64,000 nucleotides of DNA from CAVORB01 sp963736235 (GTDB lineage Bacteria; Pseudomonadota; Gammaproteobacteria; Chromatiales; Chromatiaceae): contig CAVTOR010000023.1 of assembly GCA_963736235.1 (NCBI GenBank), positions 1 to 64,000 of the forward strand. Direction: 5' to 3'. Made by a program: the position numbers and the translations under genes. Positions within the stretch are counted from its first letter, which is position 1. Each line of letters starts with the position of its first letter. Below, piece by piece: positions 36,065 to 43,756 of the stretch. The notes beneath the pieces were generated by a model. That model saw nothing but the letters and a program-made list of their open reading frames with translations. It did no database searches and was not told where the DNA came from.

Positions 36065-37512
36065 CGCAACACCTCGCCAACCAGCCTGTACAGGGGGTCG
36101 GGCCAGAGAAACAGGACGATGCAGCCGGCTGCCGTAACGCCGATCGCCAGCAGGCTCGGCACTGGAGCCTCCCTTAGACCGCTGGACGGCGTCGCCGGCG
36201 CCGCGAAGAAGCCGCGTACCGGGATCACCACCAGGTAGGCGATATTCAGCAGCGAGCTGATAAGCAGCACCGCGGTAAGCATCCATGCCCCCGTATCCAG
36301 GGTGCCCTGCACCAGCCACCACTTGCTCCAGGTGCCGCCGAAAGGCGGCAAACCGACGATGGACAGGGCGCCGATCAGGAACGCCACCATGGTCAGCGGC
36401 ATGGTACGACCGAGTCCGTCGAGCTCGCTGACGCGGGTCTTGTGCGCGGCGACCAGGATGGCCCCGGCGCAGAAAAAGAGCGTGATCTTGCCGAAGGCGT
36501 GCATGACGACGTGCATGCCTCCGCCGACCACCCCGGCGGCAACACCGAGCATGGCCCCCAGCACGATGTAGCTGAGCTGGCTGATGGTCGAATAGGCCAG
36601 CCGCGCCTTCAGATTGTCCTTGGTCATCGCGACCAGCGAGCCGAGCAGGATCGTCAGCGCCGCAACCGCGGCCAGCCAATCGGCCGCGGCGAGCTCGGCG
36701 ACCCGGTCGATGCCGAACAGGTAGACGGCGACCTTGAGGATCGTGAACACGCCGGCCTTGACCACTGCCACGGCATGCAGCAACGCCGAAACCGGGGTCG
36801 GCGCGACCATCGCAGCGGGCAACCAACGGTGGAACGGCATCAGCGCCGCCTTGCCGGTGCCGATCACGTACAGCACCAGTAGCGTGCCAAGCACGAGGCC
36901 ATCCTCGTCGCCGAACACGCCGCCGGGCGTGAACTCGAGCGTGCCGGTCAGCGACCAAGTCCAGATCATGGCCAGCAGCAAGAAGACGATCGAGGTGCCC
37001 ATCAGCAGTCCAAGATAGACGCGACCGGCACGCCGCGCCGCATCGGTTCCAGCGTGCGTCACCAGCGGGTAGGTGGAGACCGTCAGCAACTCGTAGAACA
37101 CGAACAGCGTGAACATGTTCGCAGCCAGCGCGATGCCCATGGTGGCCCCGATCGACACCGCGAACGCGGCATAGAAGCGCGTTTGGTTCTCCTCGTGGTG
37201 GGCGCGCATGTAGCCGATCGCATAGACCGAGGTCACCGGCCACAGGAAGCTGGCGACCAGCGCGAACAGGAGGCCCAGGGGCTCCGGCGACAGCGCCAAC
37301 GCCAGCCCTTCGATCGGCTCTGCCAGCACCAGGCGCGGTGCGTCATTCCAGCTAACGGTCGCGGCCAGTCCAGCGACCAGCAGGAACAGCAGCACGCCGG
37401 ACAGAACGGTCACGGTCTCGCGAAGGTTCGGAGCACGGCCGGTGGCGACCACGCCCACAGCCGCAACGAACGGCAGCAGCAGGATCAGCGGAAGCAATTG
37501 CGCGGCACTCAC
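36061..37512 (-). CDS. mrpD: Mrp antiporter proton-translocating subunit D (second)
   Basis: 483 residues and about fourteen transmembrane helices of the NADH dehydrogenase ND2/4/5 (Proton_antipo_M) family: FVFYELLTVSTYPLVTHAG, LYVIGTGKAALMPFHRWLP and LAYSTISQLSYIVLGAMLG. The conserved Glu and Lys in these motifs are the proton-path residues. It overlaps the next gene by 4 nt (ATGA) and the preceding one by 4 nt. It is a pore subunit of the Na+(K+)/H+ antiporter. Confidence 0.88.
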   Translation of the reverse strand: MSAAQLLPLILLLPFVAAVGVVATGRAPNLRETVTVLSGVLLFLLVAGLAATVSWNDAPRLVLAEPIEGLALALSPEPLGLLFALVASFLWPVTSVYAIGYMRAHHEENQTRFYAAFAVSIGATMGIALAANMFTLFVFYELLTVSTYPLVTHAGTDAARRAGRVYLGLLMGTSIVFLLLAMIWTWSLTGTLEFTPGGVFGDEDGLVLGTLLVLYVIGTGKAALMPFHRWLPAAMVAPTPVSALLHAVAVVKAGVFTILKVAVYLFGIDRVAELAAADWLAAVAALTILLGSLVAMTKDNLKARLAYSTISQLSYIVLGAMLGVAAGVVGGGMHVVMHAFGKITLFFCAGAILVAAHKTRVSELDGLGRTMPLTMVAFLIGALSIVGLPPFGGTWSKWWLVQGTLDTGAWMLTAVLLISSLLNIAYLVVIPVRGFFAAPATPSSGLREAPVPSLLAIGVTAAGCIVLFLWPDPLYRLVGEVLR

Positions 37513-38993
37513 CCGCCGCCTCCCATCAGTAGGCTGGCGACCTCGCGTGCGCTGCCGACACTGAGGTCCGTTGCCAGACCGAAATAGACATTGGCGCCCA
37601 CCAGCAGCCAGATCGGCGCCAGCATGGATAGCGGCGCCTCACGCGGCACCGCGGCACCCTCCGCCGGGCGCTGGAAGTAGGCGACCTCCACCAGCCTCCA
37701 GACATAGATCAGCGCGAGGATCGATCCGGCCAGCACGACCAGCGCGACCGGCCACCAGCCGCGCTCCATGACCGCGAGCACGAGGTACCACTTGCTGATG
37801 AAACCGACCGTCGGCGGCACACCGATCAGACTCAGTCCGCCGACCACGATCGCGCCCATGGTCCAGGGCATACGCCGCCCCAAGCCGGCGAAGTCACGCA
37901 GACTGACGGTGCCCAGCCGGTAGGCCACCGCGCCCAAGGCGAGAAAGAGCGCCCCCTTCATCAGCGCATGGTTGAACAGGTGCAGCACCGCGGCGCTGAC
38001 CCCAGCCGCCGTGGCGACGCCGATACCCAGCACCATGTAGCCGATCTGCGCGACGCTCGAATAAGCGAGCATGCGCTTGACGTCCTCCTGGTAGATTGCG
38101 ACCAGGGAGGCCGACAGAATGCCGAAGATGCCGAGCACGAGCAGGATCTTGTCGAACGGCATCTCGCCCAAGGCGAACTCCGCCCCGAAGATGTCGAGCA
38201 TGAAGCGCAACATGACGTACAGCGCGACCTTGGTCGCCGTTGCGGCGAGAAATGCGCTGACGATCGACGGCGCGTAGGCATAGGCGTTCGGCAGCCACAG
38301 GTGCAGCGGGAACAACGCCAACTTGAGGCCGATGCCCACGGTCAGGAAGGCGAAACCCGCACGGACGGTGCGCGTATCAGCAACTCCGGGCAGGCGCGCC
38401 GCCAGGTCCTGCATGTTGAGCGTACCCGTCATCATGTACAGGAAACCGATGCCGATCAGGATGAAGGTGGCACCGATGGTTCCCATGACCAGGTACTGGA
38501 ACGCGGCGTTCAGCGCCCGCCGGTCGCGCCCCATGCTGATCAGCGCATAGGAGGCCAGGGACGAGATCTCGAGAAAGACGAAGACGTTGAACGCGTCCCC
38601 GGTGGTGACGATGCCGAGCAGCCCCGCCAGCGCCAGCAGTAAGGCGGCATAGAAGCGTGCCACGCGTTCCGCGGGTATCTCCTGCTCGACGCTGCGCCGC
38701 GCGAACAGCATGACCAAAGTCGCCATCGCGGTGACGATCAACAGCACGAGCGTAGCGAGTCGATCGATTCGGTACTCAATGCCCCAGGGCGGCTCCCAGC
38801 CACCCAGGTGATAGCTGATCGTGCCACCTTCCAGGACCTGCAGCAGCAGGCCGACCGTGCTCGCCAGGCTGAGCAGGGCCGCCGTGAGCGCGATCAACCA
38901 AGCCGCGTGCGCGCGGTCGGCGAGCACGCACAGCGGCGCCGCCATCAACGGCACGACCACAACAAGCACCGGCAACTGGTCCGACAGGTTCAC
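37509..38993 (-). CDS. mrpD: Mrp antiporter proton-translocating subunit D (first)
   Basis: 494 residues, ND2/4/5 family, with NVFVFLEISSLASYALISMG, VGIGLKLALFPLHLWLP and MLAYSSVAQIGYMVLGIG. It is paralogous to the two genes downstream, so the complex has three antiporter-type subunits instead of the usual A and D pair. It overlaps mrpC and the second D subunit by 4 nt each, and all are expected to be translated in a coupled way. Confidence 0.88.
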   Translation of the reverse strand: MNLSDQLPVLVVVVPLMAAPLCVLADRAHAAWLIALTAALLSLASTVGLLLQVLEGGTISYHLGGWEPPWGIEYRIDRLATLVLLIVTAMATLVMLFARRSVEQEIPAERVARFYAALLLALAGLLGIVTTGDAFNVFVFLEISSLASYALISMGRDRRALNAAFQYLVMGTIGATFILIGIGFLYMMTGTLNMQDLAARLPGVADTRTVRAGFAFLTVGIGLKLALFPLHLWLPNAYAYAPSIVSAFLAATATKVALYVMLRFMLDIFGAEFALGEMPFDKILLVLGIFGILSASLVAIYQEDVKRMLAYSSVAQIGYMVLGIGVATAAGVSAAVLHLFNHALMKGALFLALGAVAYRLGTVSLRDFAGLGRRMPWTMGAIVVGGLSLIGVPPTVGFISKWYLVLAVMERGWWPVALVVLAGSILALIYVWRLVEVAYFQRPAEGAAVPREAPLSMLAPIWLLVGANVYFGLATDLSVGSAREVASLLMGGGG

Positions 38994-39397
38994 GTGTCAG
39001 TGCCCCTGCTCGTGGACTCGTCGCCCGTTGCCTGCGTCCACTCGGCGGCGCTGTCCTGTGCCTGAATCTCATCTTCCTCGACGGTGCCGTAGGCCTCATT
39101 GATGCGTACGACCAGGGCCAAACCCACCGCCGTTGTCGCCACGCCGACGACGATCGCGGTCAGGATCAACACATGAGGCAGCGGGTTGGAATATAGCGAG
39201 ACACCCTCTGTGAGGATGGGTGCGTGGCCGTCGGCGACTTTCCCCATCGAGATGTAGAGGATGAACACCGAGGTCTGGAACAGGGCCAGCCCGACCAGCT
39301 TCTTGACCAGGTTGCCTTGGGAGATGACCACGTAGAAGCCCGCCATCATCAGGAAGATGGCGATGAAATCATTGTAGAGGCCGGGCAGTTCGCTCAC
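38990..39397 (-). CDS. mrpC: Mrp antiporter subunit C
   Basis: 135 residues, NuoK/MnhC-like. Three helices (FIAIFLMMAGFYVVISQ, VGLALFQTSVFILYISMG and PHVLILTAIVVGVATTAVGLAL), with the usual NPLPHVLILTAIVVG signature. An acidic soluble tail (about 107-135) extends beyond the last helix. It overlaps neighbours on both sides by 4 nt. Confidence 0.9.
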   Translation of the reverse strand: MSELPGLYNDFIAIFLMMAGFYVVISQGNLVKKLVGLALFQTSVFILYISMGKVADGHAPILTEGVSLYSNPLPHVLILTAIVVGVATTAVGLALVVRINEAYGTVEEDEIQAQDSAAEWTQATGDESTSRGTDT

Positions 39398-40341
39398 GAG
39401 GCGCGTCTCCGTCCCGAGAAGGCATAGAAGATCGACAGGATGACCGCGAACACCGTGATACCGACACCAACTTCGACCAGCAGGACACCGAGGTGCTGCC
39501 CGTGCACCGGGTCTTGGGACAACACGGAGTAGTCGAGAAACGCTAGCCCGCCGAACAACGAGACCACGCCGACGCCGCCATAGATCAGCACGCCGAGCGC
39601 GGCGAGACGGTGCAACCAGCGCGGCGGCACCACCAGGCGCGCATTTCCCTCGCCGAACACCAGGTCGTACAGGATAAACCCGGTGGCGAAGATCACCCCG
39701 GCCTGAAAGCCGCCGCCCGCACCGAAGTCGCCATGAAACTGCACGTAAAGGGCGTACAGCAGGATCAGCGGGATGAGCACCTTGACCACTACCCGGAGCA
39801 CCACCTGGTCGCCGATCGCGGTGCGGCCGGGCTTGGTTTCCGGGGTTTCCTGGATACCAAGCAGCAATAGAACCGCAAGTCCGGCAGTGAAGATCACAAC
39901 GGTCTCGCCGAAAGTGTCGTAGCCGCGATAACTGGCCAGCACGGCCGTCACCATGTTCGGCATACCGACCTCGAACGGCCCCTGTTCGATGTAGCGCGGC
40001 GCAACATGCTGGTGGACCGGCGCATCCGGATCACCGAGCAGCGGCGCATCCAGAATGCCGTAGATCAACGCAGCGGCGGTGACGCCGACGACGATCAACG
40101 GGACCAAGGGGCTGTGCTTGGGGCGCTGCTCCCAACGACTGGTAAGCCTAATGCTGGACAGCATCAGCACCGTCGTGACGCCGGCGCCGACCGCAGCCTC
40201 TGTGAAGGCCACATCCACGGCGTCCAGGTCCATGAACAAAGCCGCGGTCATGAAACTGTACACGCCGAACAGCATGGCCACCGCGAACAGGTCATGGAGC
40301 CTAATCGCGGCCAGCGCTATCAGCACGAGAAAGCCCAGCAA
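39394..40341 (-). CDS. mrpB: Mrp antiporter fused DUF4040/MbhE/MnhB subunit
   Basis: About 315 residues. The N-terminal MbhD/DUF4040 domain has AAIRLHDLFAVAMLFGVYS and DAVDVAFTEAAVGAGVTTVL. A middle MbhE-like part has PNMVTAVLASYRGYDTFGETVVIFTA. The C-terminal MnhB domain has QFHGDFGAGGGFQAGVIFATGF. In classical Mrp these are the C-terminus of MrpA plus MrpB. No ATG or GTG fits; TTG at 40341 is proposed, 11 bp past the mrpG stop, though the frame is open further upstream inside mrpG. It supplies part of the antiporter core. Confidence 0.8.
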   Translation of the reverse strand: MLGFLVLIALAAIRLHDLFAVAMLFGVYSFMTAALFMDLDAVDVAFTEAAVGAGVTTVLMLSSIRLTSRWEQRPKHSPLVPLIVVGVTAAALIYGILDAPLLGDPDAPVHQHVAPRYIEQGPFEVGMPNMVTAVLASYRGYDTFGETVVIFTAGLAVLLLLGIQETPETKPGRTAIGDQVVLRVVVKVLIPLILLYALYVQFHGDFGAGGGFQAGVIFATGFILYDLVFGEGNARLVVPPRWLHRLAALGVLIYGGVGVVSLFGGLAFLDYSVLSQDPVHGQHLGVLLVEVGVGITVFAVILSIFYAFSGRRRAS

Positions 40342-40352
40342 GACTACGTCGA

Positions 40353-40697
40353 TCAGGCCTTCGATGACGCATCCTCCTCTGCTTGTTTGCCGGCACCGCC
40401 GAGCTTCGGCGGATGTCCCCCGTGCAACGCGGCTTTGGCCATCGCATGGGTCGCGGTCGGATTGGTCGCCAGCACCAGAATCAGAATCGCCAGGACCTTG
40501 AACAGATCCAGCGACCACTCCATCTGCATCATCAGACCGGCCAGCAACAGTGGGGCTGCCAGCGTTTCCGTCACACCGGCGGCGTGCACTCTTGAGAAGA
40601 AATCGGGCAGCCGTAAGAGGCCCACCGCACCGGTGATGCACAGCAGCCCGCCGGCCAGCAGGAAGAAGCCGCTGAGCAGCTCGATCGCCGAGGTCAC
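40353..40697 (-). CDS. mrpG: Mrp antiporter subunit G
   Basis: 114 residues with three helices and the MnhG signature: SGFFLLAGGLLCITGAVGLL, RLPDFFSRVHAAGVTETLAAPLLLAGL, then NPTATHAMAKAA. Small structural subunit of the antiporter. It overlaps mrpF by 4 nt. The tail is polar and slightly longer than usual. Confidence 0.9.
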   Translation of the reverse strand: MTSAIELLSGFFLLAGGLLCITGAVGLLRLPDFFSRVHAAGVTETLAAPLLLAGLMMQMEWSLDLFKVLAILILVLATNPTATHAMAKAALHGGHPPKLGGAGKQAEEDASSKA

Positions 40698-40981
40698 GGC
40701 CGGCCTCCCTCTTCGCCGTTCTCGCTTGGTTCGCCGCTATATTCGAAGAAGCGCATAACGGCGATCGTGCTGACAAAATTGACCAGGGCGTACAACAGCG
40801 CGACGTCCAGAAAACTGTGCCACGACAATGCATACCCGCCCAGCGCGATCAGCAGCACCGTCTTGGTGCCGAACAGGTTGGCGGCCAGCATGCGATCGTA
40901 AGCGCTCGGTCCCTCGAACGCCCGGATCAGGGCGAGGACCATGGTCACCAGAACCGCGACGATTGCAGCGCTTAGCAACAC
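40694..40981 (-). CDS. mrpF: Mrp antiporter subunit F
   Basis: 95 residues from GTG 40981, which lies one base after the mrpE stop. Three helices, with ALIRAFEGPSAYDRMLAANLFGTKTVLLI and the final ALLYALVNFVSTIAVMRFFEY, the MnhF pattern. A longer in-frame version starting at 41038 would overlap mrpE by 56 nt and is less likely. Confidence 0.85.
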   Translation of the reverse strand: MLLSAAIVAVLVTMVLALIRAFEGPSAYDRMLAANLFGTKTVLLIALGGYALSWHSFLDVALLYALVNFVSTIAVMRFFEYSGEPSENGEEGGRP

Positions 40982-40982
40982 A

Positions 40983-41450
40983 TCAAAGACCCAGGCGCTG
41001 GATACGACGCTCCATCTCGCCTTCGCGCAGCTCTTCAACGCCCTCCTGCGAGAGCGCGTGGATCACGAAGTGGTCGTCGCGCACGTCGGTGGTCAGGGTC
41101 CCGGGCGTCAACGTGATGGAGTTGGCATACAGGGTCTTTTCGACCGGCGTCGCAACACGCGTGTCGAGTCGTGCCCAGACCGGGTTGACAGGCAGTTGCG
41201 GATCCCAGATGCGCCGGGCAAGGTCGATATTTGCCTTCACGACACTCCACATCAGCCAGGCCAGGTAGCCGAACAGGCCAAAACCCGGCCGCAGCATGAT
41301 GGGCTCGTGGTCGACGCGGTCCATGCGCCGCAGAAACCAAACGACCAGCAGCACCGACACCAAGCCCAGCGAGATCAGCAACGGAGTGAAATGCCCGGAC
41401 AGCAGCAACCATAGAAAACCCAGGACGGTCAGGATCGGGACGTTTCGCAT
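40983..41450 (-). CDS. mrpE: Mrp antiporter subunit E, first gene of the operon
   Basis: 155 residues, MnhE family: two N-terminal helices (ILTVLGFLWLLLSGHFTPLL) and a cytoplasmic part with VVKANIDLARRIWDP, NSITLTPGTLTTDV, DDHFVIHALS. It opens an operon of eight coupled genes, order E-F-G-B-C-D-D-D, an arrangement seen for Mrp-type antiporters that lack a full MrpA. The complex exchanges Na+ or K+ for H+ and supports pH and sodium balance. The promoter should lie in 41451-41716. Confidence 0.9.
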   Translation of the reverse strand: MRNVPILTVLGFLWLLLSGHFTPLLISLGLVSVLLVVWFLRRMDRVDHEPIMLRPGFGLFGYLAWLMWSVVKANIDLARRIWDPQLPVNPVWARLDTRVATPVEKTLYANSITLTPGTLTTDVRDDHFVIHALSQEGVEELREGEMERRIQRLGL

Positions 41451-41716
41451 GTTGGGCAGGGGGCTAAAATGAGACCGAGCCTGTAGGGTACGGTCGTTTT
41501 AATTGGTTCGGCGCGTGTAACTTACCGGAAAGGGGCAACCGTTGACAATGCCCGACGGACAGCGGCGCGGCGTCAGTCGATCCTGCCTCAGCGTGATCCG
41601 CTGGACCGACAATATCGCCGGCCGCCCACCAGTGGAGCAAGGTCCCCAGTCGATCGGATTGACCAAAGGAGTCGTCCTGGAGGACGTTGCGGCGGGTAAA
41701 GAGCCCGTCGACGTTT

Positions 41717-41922
41717 ACCTTCACCGGCTTGGACTTGCGCAAATGGGTGAACTCTTCGGCCATCACGAATAGCTAGGCGATGACGAAGATGGCCACTGAG
41801 ACAGAGCCAACCCAGTGGTTCGCCAGGTCCAGTCGGGAGTTGGCCGCTTCGGCGGCCGTGGCGAGGCTGGGTGAGAGCAAGAGGGCGATGAGGGTTGTGG
41901 TGAGCGAGGCGGGATTGAGCAT
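41717..41922 (-). pseudogene. nhaD: nhaD Na+/H+ antiporter N-terminal relic
   Basis: The minus-strand frame from ATG 41922 encodes a signal-like helix (TTTLIALLLSPSLATAAEAA) and LANHWVGSVSVAIFVIA, then an in-frame TAG (41775-41773). In the same frame it continues with LFVMAEEFTHLRKSKPV, the NhaD N-terminal signature. Restoring TAC for TAG would give the expected Tyr. Similarity stops near 41717 and the following frame is unrelated, so more than 80% of the gene is missing. It lies directly upstream of the mrp operon, on the same strand. Confidence 0.7.
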
Positions 41923-42108
41923 CGTGACTCCTTGGGACGGCGAACAAGGATCCCTTACCTGCGGTCGAACCGGGACCAGGAGCATGACCGCAGCGGGATC
42001 TCGGATTTGGTTATGTGGAGAACGGGCGCGACGACAAGCGTAATGCGGGCAGGTCTCCGCGTCACCAATCCGTCATAATTCACGCACGCGGCGAACAGCC
42101 GCCGAGGC

Positions 42109-42867
42109 TCAAGTCAGGTTCTGTTTGTGGTCGTCGGCTGGCGCGCCGGCCACGATGGCCTCTAGCGCGTCAAGATCCTGAAGCTCGACATGCTTGCGGT
42201 CGACCTTGAGCAGGCCCTCGTCCTGGAAGCGAGTGAAGAGCCTGCTTACGGTCTCCACGGCCAGTCCGAGATAGTTGGCGATCTCATGGCGAGACATGCT
42301 GAGAAAGAAGTCGGTGGGGCAAAGACCGCGCTTGCGCAGACGCTTGGACATGCTGAGCAGGAAGGCGGCGAGTCGTTCCTCCGCGCTCTTCTTGCCCAGG
42401 AGCAGGAGCATCTCGGTGTCCTGACCGATCTCCTTGCTGAGCAGTCGATACATCTGGTGCTGCAGCGAGGCGATGGAGGCGCTGAGCTCCTCGAAGCGCT
42501 GAAACGGGATTTCACAGATGGCCGAGGTCTCGAGCACCTTGGCGGAACAGGCGTGAACCTCCTTGTCGATGGCGTCCAGACCAATGATCTCCCCTGGGAG
42601 ATGAAAACCGAGCACCTGTTCGCCGCCTTCTTCGCTCGGCGCATAGGTCTTCACCGAGCCCGTTTTGACGACATAGAGGGAGCGAAATCGCTCGCCGCTA
42701 CGGAACAGGTAGTCGCCGCGATGCAGAGGGCGTGTCCGCTTGACGATGTCGTCCAGCCGTTCCACGTCCTCGGACGTCAGGCCCATCGGCAAACAGAGAG
42801 CTCCCAGGCTGCAGTTCCTACAGGCAACCCTGATCGTCTCGAAGGAAATGACCTTACGCTCAGTCAA
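42109..42867 (-). CDS. fnr: Fnr-type oxygen-sensing transcription regulator
   Basis: 252 residues, Crp/Fnr family. Four cysteines for an oxygen-labile [4Fe-4S] cluster: Cys16, Cys19, Cys25 (ACRNCSLGALC) and Cys107 (VHACSAKV). A cyclic-nucleotide-like beta barrel covers about 35-150. The C-terminal helix-turn-helix (RHEIANYLGLAVETVSRLF) has the E-SR recognition residues that read TTGAT-N4-ATCAA. It activates microaerobic and anaerobic genes; the cbb3 locus in this window is a likely target. A matching site lies 45 bp upstream of its own start. Confidence 0.93.
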   Translation of the reverse strand: MTERKVISFETIRVACRNCSLGALCLPMGLTSEDVERLDDIVKRTRPLHRGDYLFRSGERFRSLYVVKTGSVKTYAPSEEGGEQVLGFHLPGEIIGLDAIDKEVHACSAKVLETSAICEIPFQRFEELSASIASLQHQMYRLLSKEIGQDTEMLLLLGKKSAEERLAAFLLSMSKRLRKRGLCPTDFFLSMSRHEIANYLGLAVETVSRLFTRFQDEGLLKVDRKHVELQDLDALEAIVAGAPADDHKQNLT

Positions 42868-42911
42868 AACATCGCTCTCCGCTCTTGCCTCCCGGTATTC
42901 TGCAGGTTCAT

Positions 42912-42925
42912 TTGACCTGGATCAA
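42912..42925. promoter_or_regulatory. Fnr box upstream of fnr
   Basis: TTGACCTGGATCAA differs from TTGAT-N4-ATCAA at one position. Its centre is about 50 bp upstream of the fnr start codon, close to the start of transcription, which suggests autoregulation, probably repression. Confidence 0.65.
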
Positions 42926-43007
42926 GCGAAGCGGTTCTCAATACCCGCCGGAGGCCAGCTTTCTCAGGGAAGCGGCTTGCTTACGTGCGGGTTGAAATCG
43001 GCAACCC

Positions 43008-43037
43008 AAAAAAAAGCCGCGCCAGAGGCGCGGCTTT
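43008..43037 (-). terminator. Rho-independent terminator of the sulfur-globule gene
   Basis: An 11-bp perfect stem AAAGCCGCGCC/GGCGCGGCTTT (43013-43023, 43027-43037) with loop AGA is followed on the minus strand by a run of eight T (43015-43008). It ends 20 bp past the gene's stop codon. Confidence 0.9.
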
Positions 43038-43056
43038 CGCGGCATTGTGCGAGTGG

Positions 43057-43434
43057 CTACTTGGATTCGCCGCCGGCGGGTGCCGCCGGGGCGACAGGAG
43101 CCGCGTAAGGAGCAGCATAGGGGGCACCATAGCCGCCCCAGCCGGGGTAACCACCTCCCCATGGGCCGCCGCCCCAACCGTACGGGCCGTAGCCGTAGTG
43201 GTCGCGATAGCGGTTGTAGCCGCGTCCGTAGCCGCGTCCGCCACCGGACATGCTCATGTTGAAGTCGCCGTAGCCATCGCCCATCATGTCGTTCCACCAG
43301 TCGTTACCACCCCAGCCGGAGCCGGGATAGCCGCCCCAGGGACCACCGCCCCAAAAGGCCTGGGCCGAAGTCATGGAAAACGCGGCGGTGCCGGCGATGG
43401 CGGCAATGCCCAGGATCTTGGCAAGCTTCTGCAT
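43057..43434 (-). CDS. Sulfur globule protein-like Gly/Trp/Tyr-rich secreted protein
   Basis: 125 residues. A clear signal peptide (about 1-26, ending TSAQA) is followed by a mature part made mostly of Gly, Trp, Tyr and Pro: FWGGGPWGGYPGSGWGG, GYGPYGWGGGPWGGGYPGWGG, then an Ala/Pro tail. This is the composition and layout of the Sgp proteins that coat periplasmic sulfur globules in Chromatiaceae and other sulfur oxidisers. A strong ribosome site (AGGAGTGTC) and its own terminator suggest a highly expressed single gene. A generic Gly-rich envelope protein is the alternative. Confidence 0.7.
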   Translation of the reverse strand: MQKLAKILGIAAIAGTAAFSMTSAQAFWGGGPWGGYPGSGWGGNDWWNDMMGDGYGDFNMSMSGGGRGYGRGYNRYRDHYGYGPYGWGGGPWGGGYPGWGGYGAPYAAPYAAPVAPAAPAGGESK

Positions 43435-43756
43435 AGTCTGACACTCCTAAAAGTGATGTGTAGCTAATTCTACAGTGACGGACCTCGGCCGCAGACTGCT
43501 TGACAAGCGGCGGGTACGCTGGACGCATTCGCTTTCACGAACGCCAGAAAGTATAGGTACACGAGCCGAGAATGTGAAGGCGCCCCGGTGCTTCCTGCGC
43601 CAGGTTCCTGTCGCGGATTGCCGTATCGGATACCTACTTCGTCTAGTGCCGGCCACGGTCGCGATGAACCGCGCTTGTCAATTGAGGCACAGGGGGGAAT
43701 TTGGTAGTTTGTGCACCGAGACGGCCGGTCCCCTTTAGCCTCGATTCCCCGACCTC
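43435..43756. other. Divergent intergenic region, sulfur-globule gene / pyrG
   Basis: 322 bp that should contain the promoters of both genes. No coding sequence, RNA or strong repeat is seen. Confidence 0.5.

Noticed and set aside
34421..36238. Plus-strand frames opposite the mrp subunits
   Set aside because: Charged, Gln/Gly-rich shadows of membrane-protein genes; none has a start signal or homology.
41464..41766. Minus-strand frame starting MAEEFTHLRKSKPV as its own gene
   Set aside because: Its first residues are the in-frame continuation of the nhaD relic past a stop; the rest has no family features.
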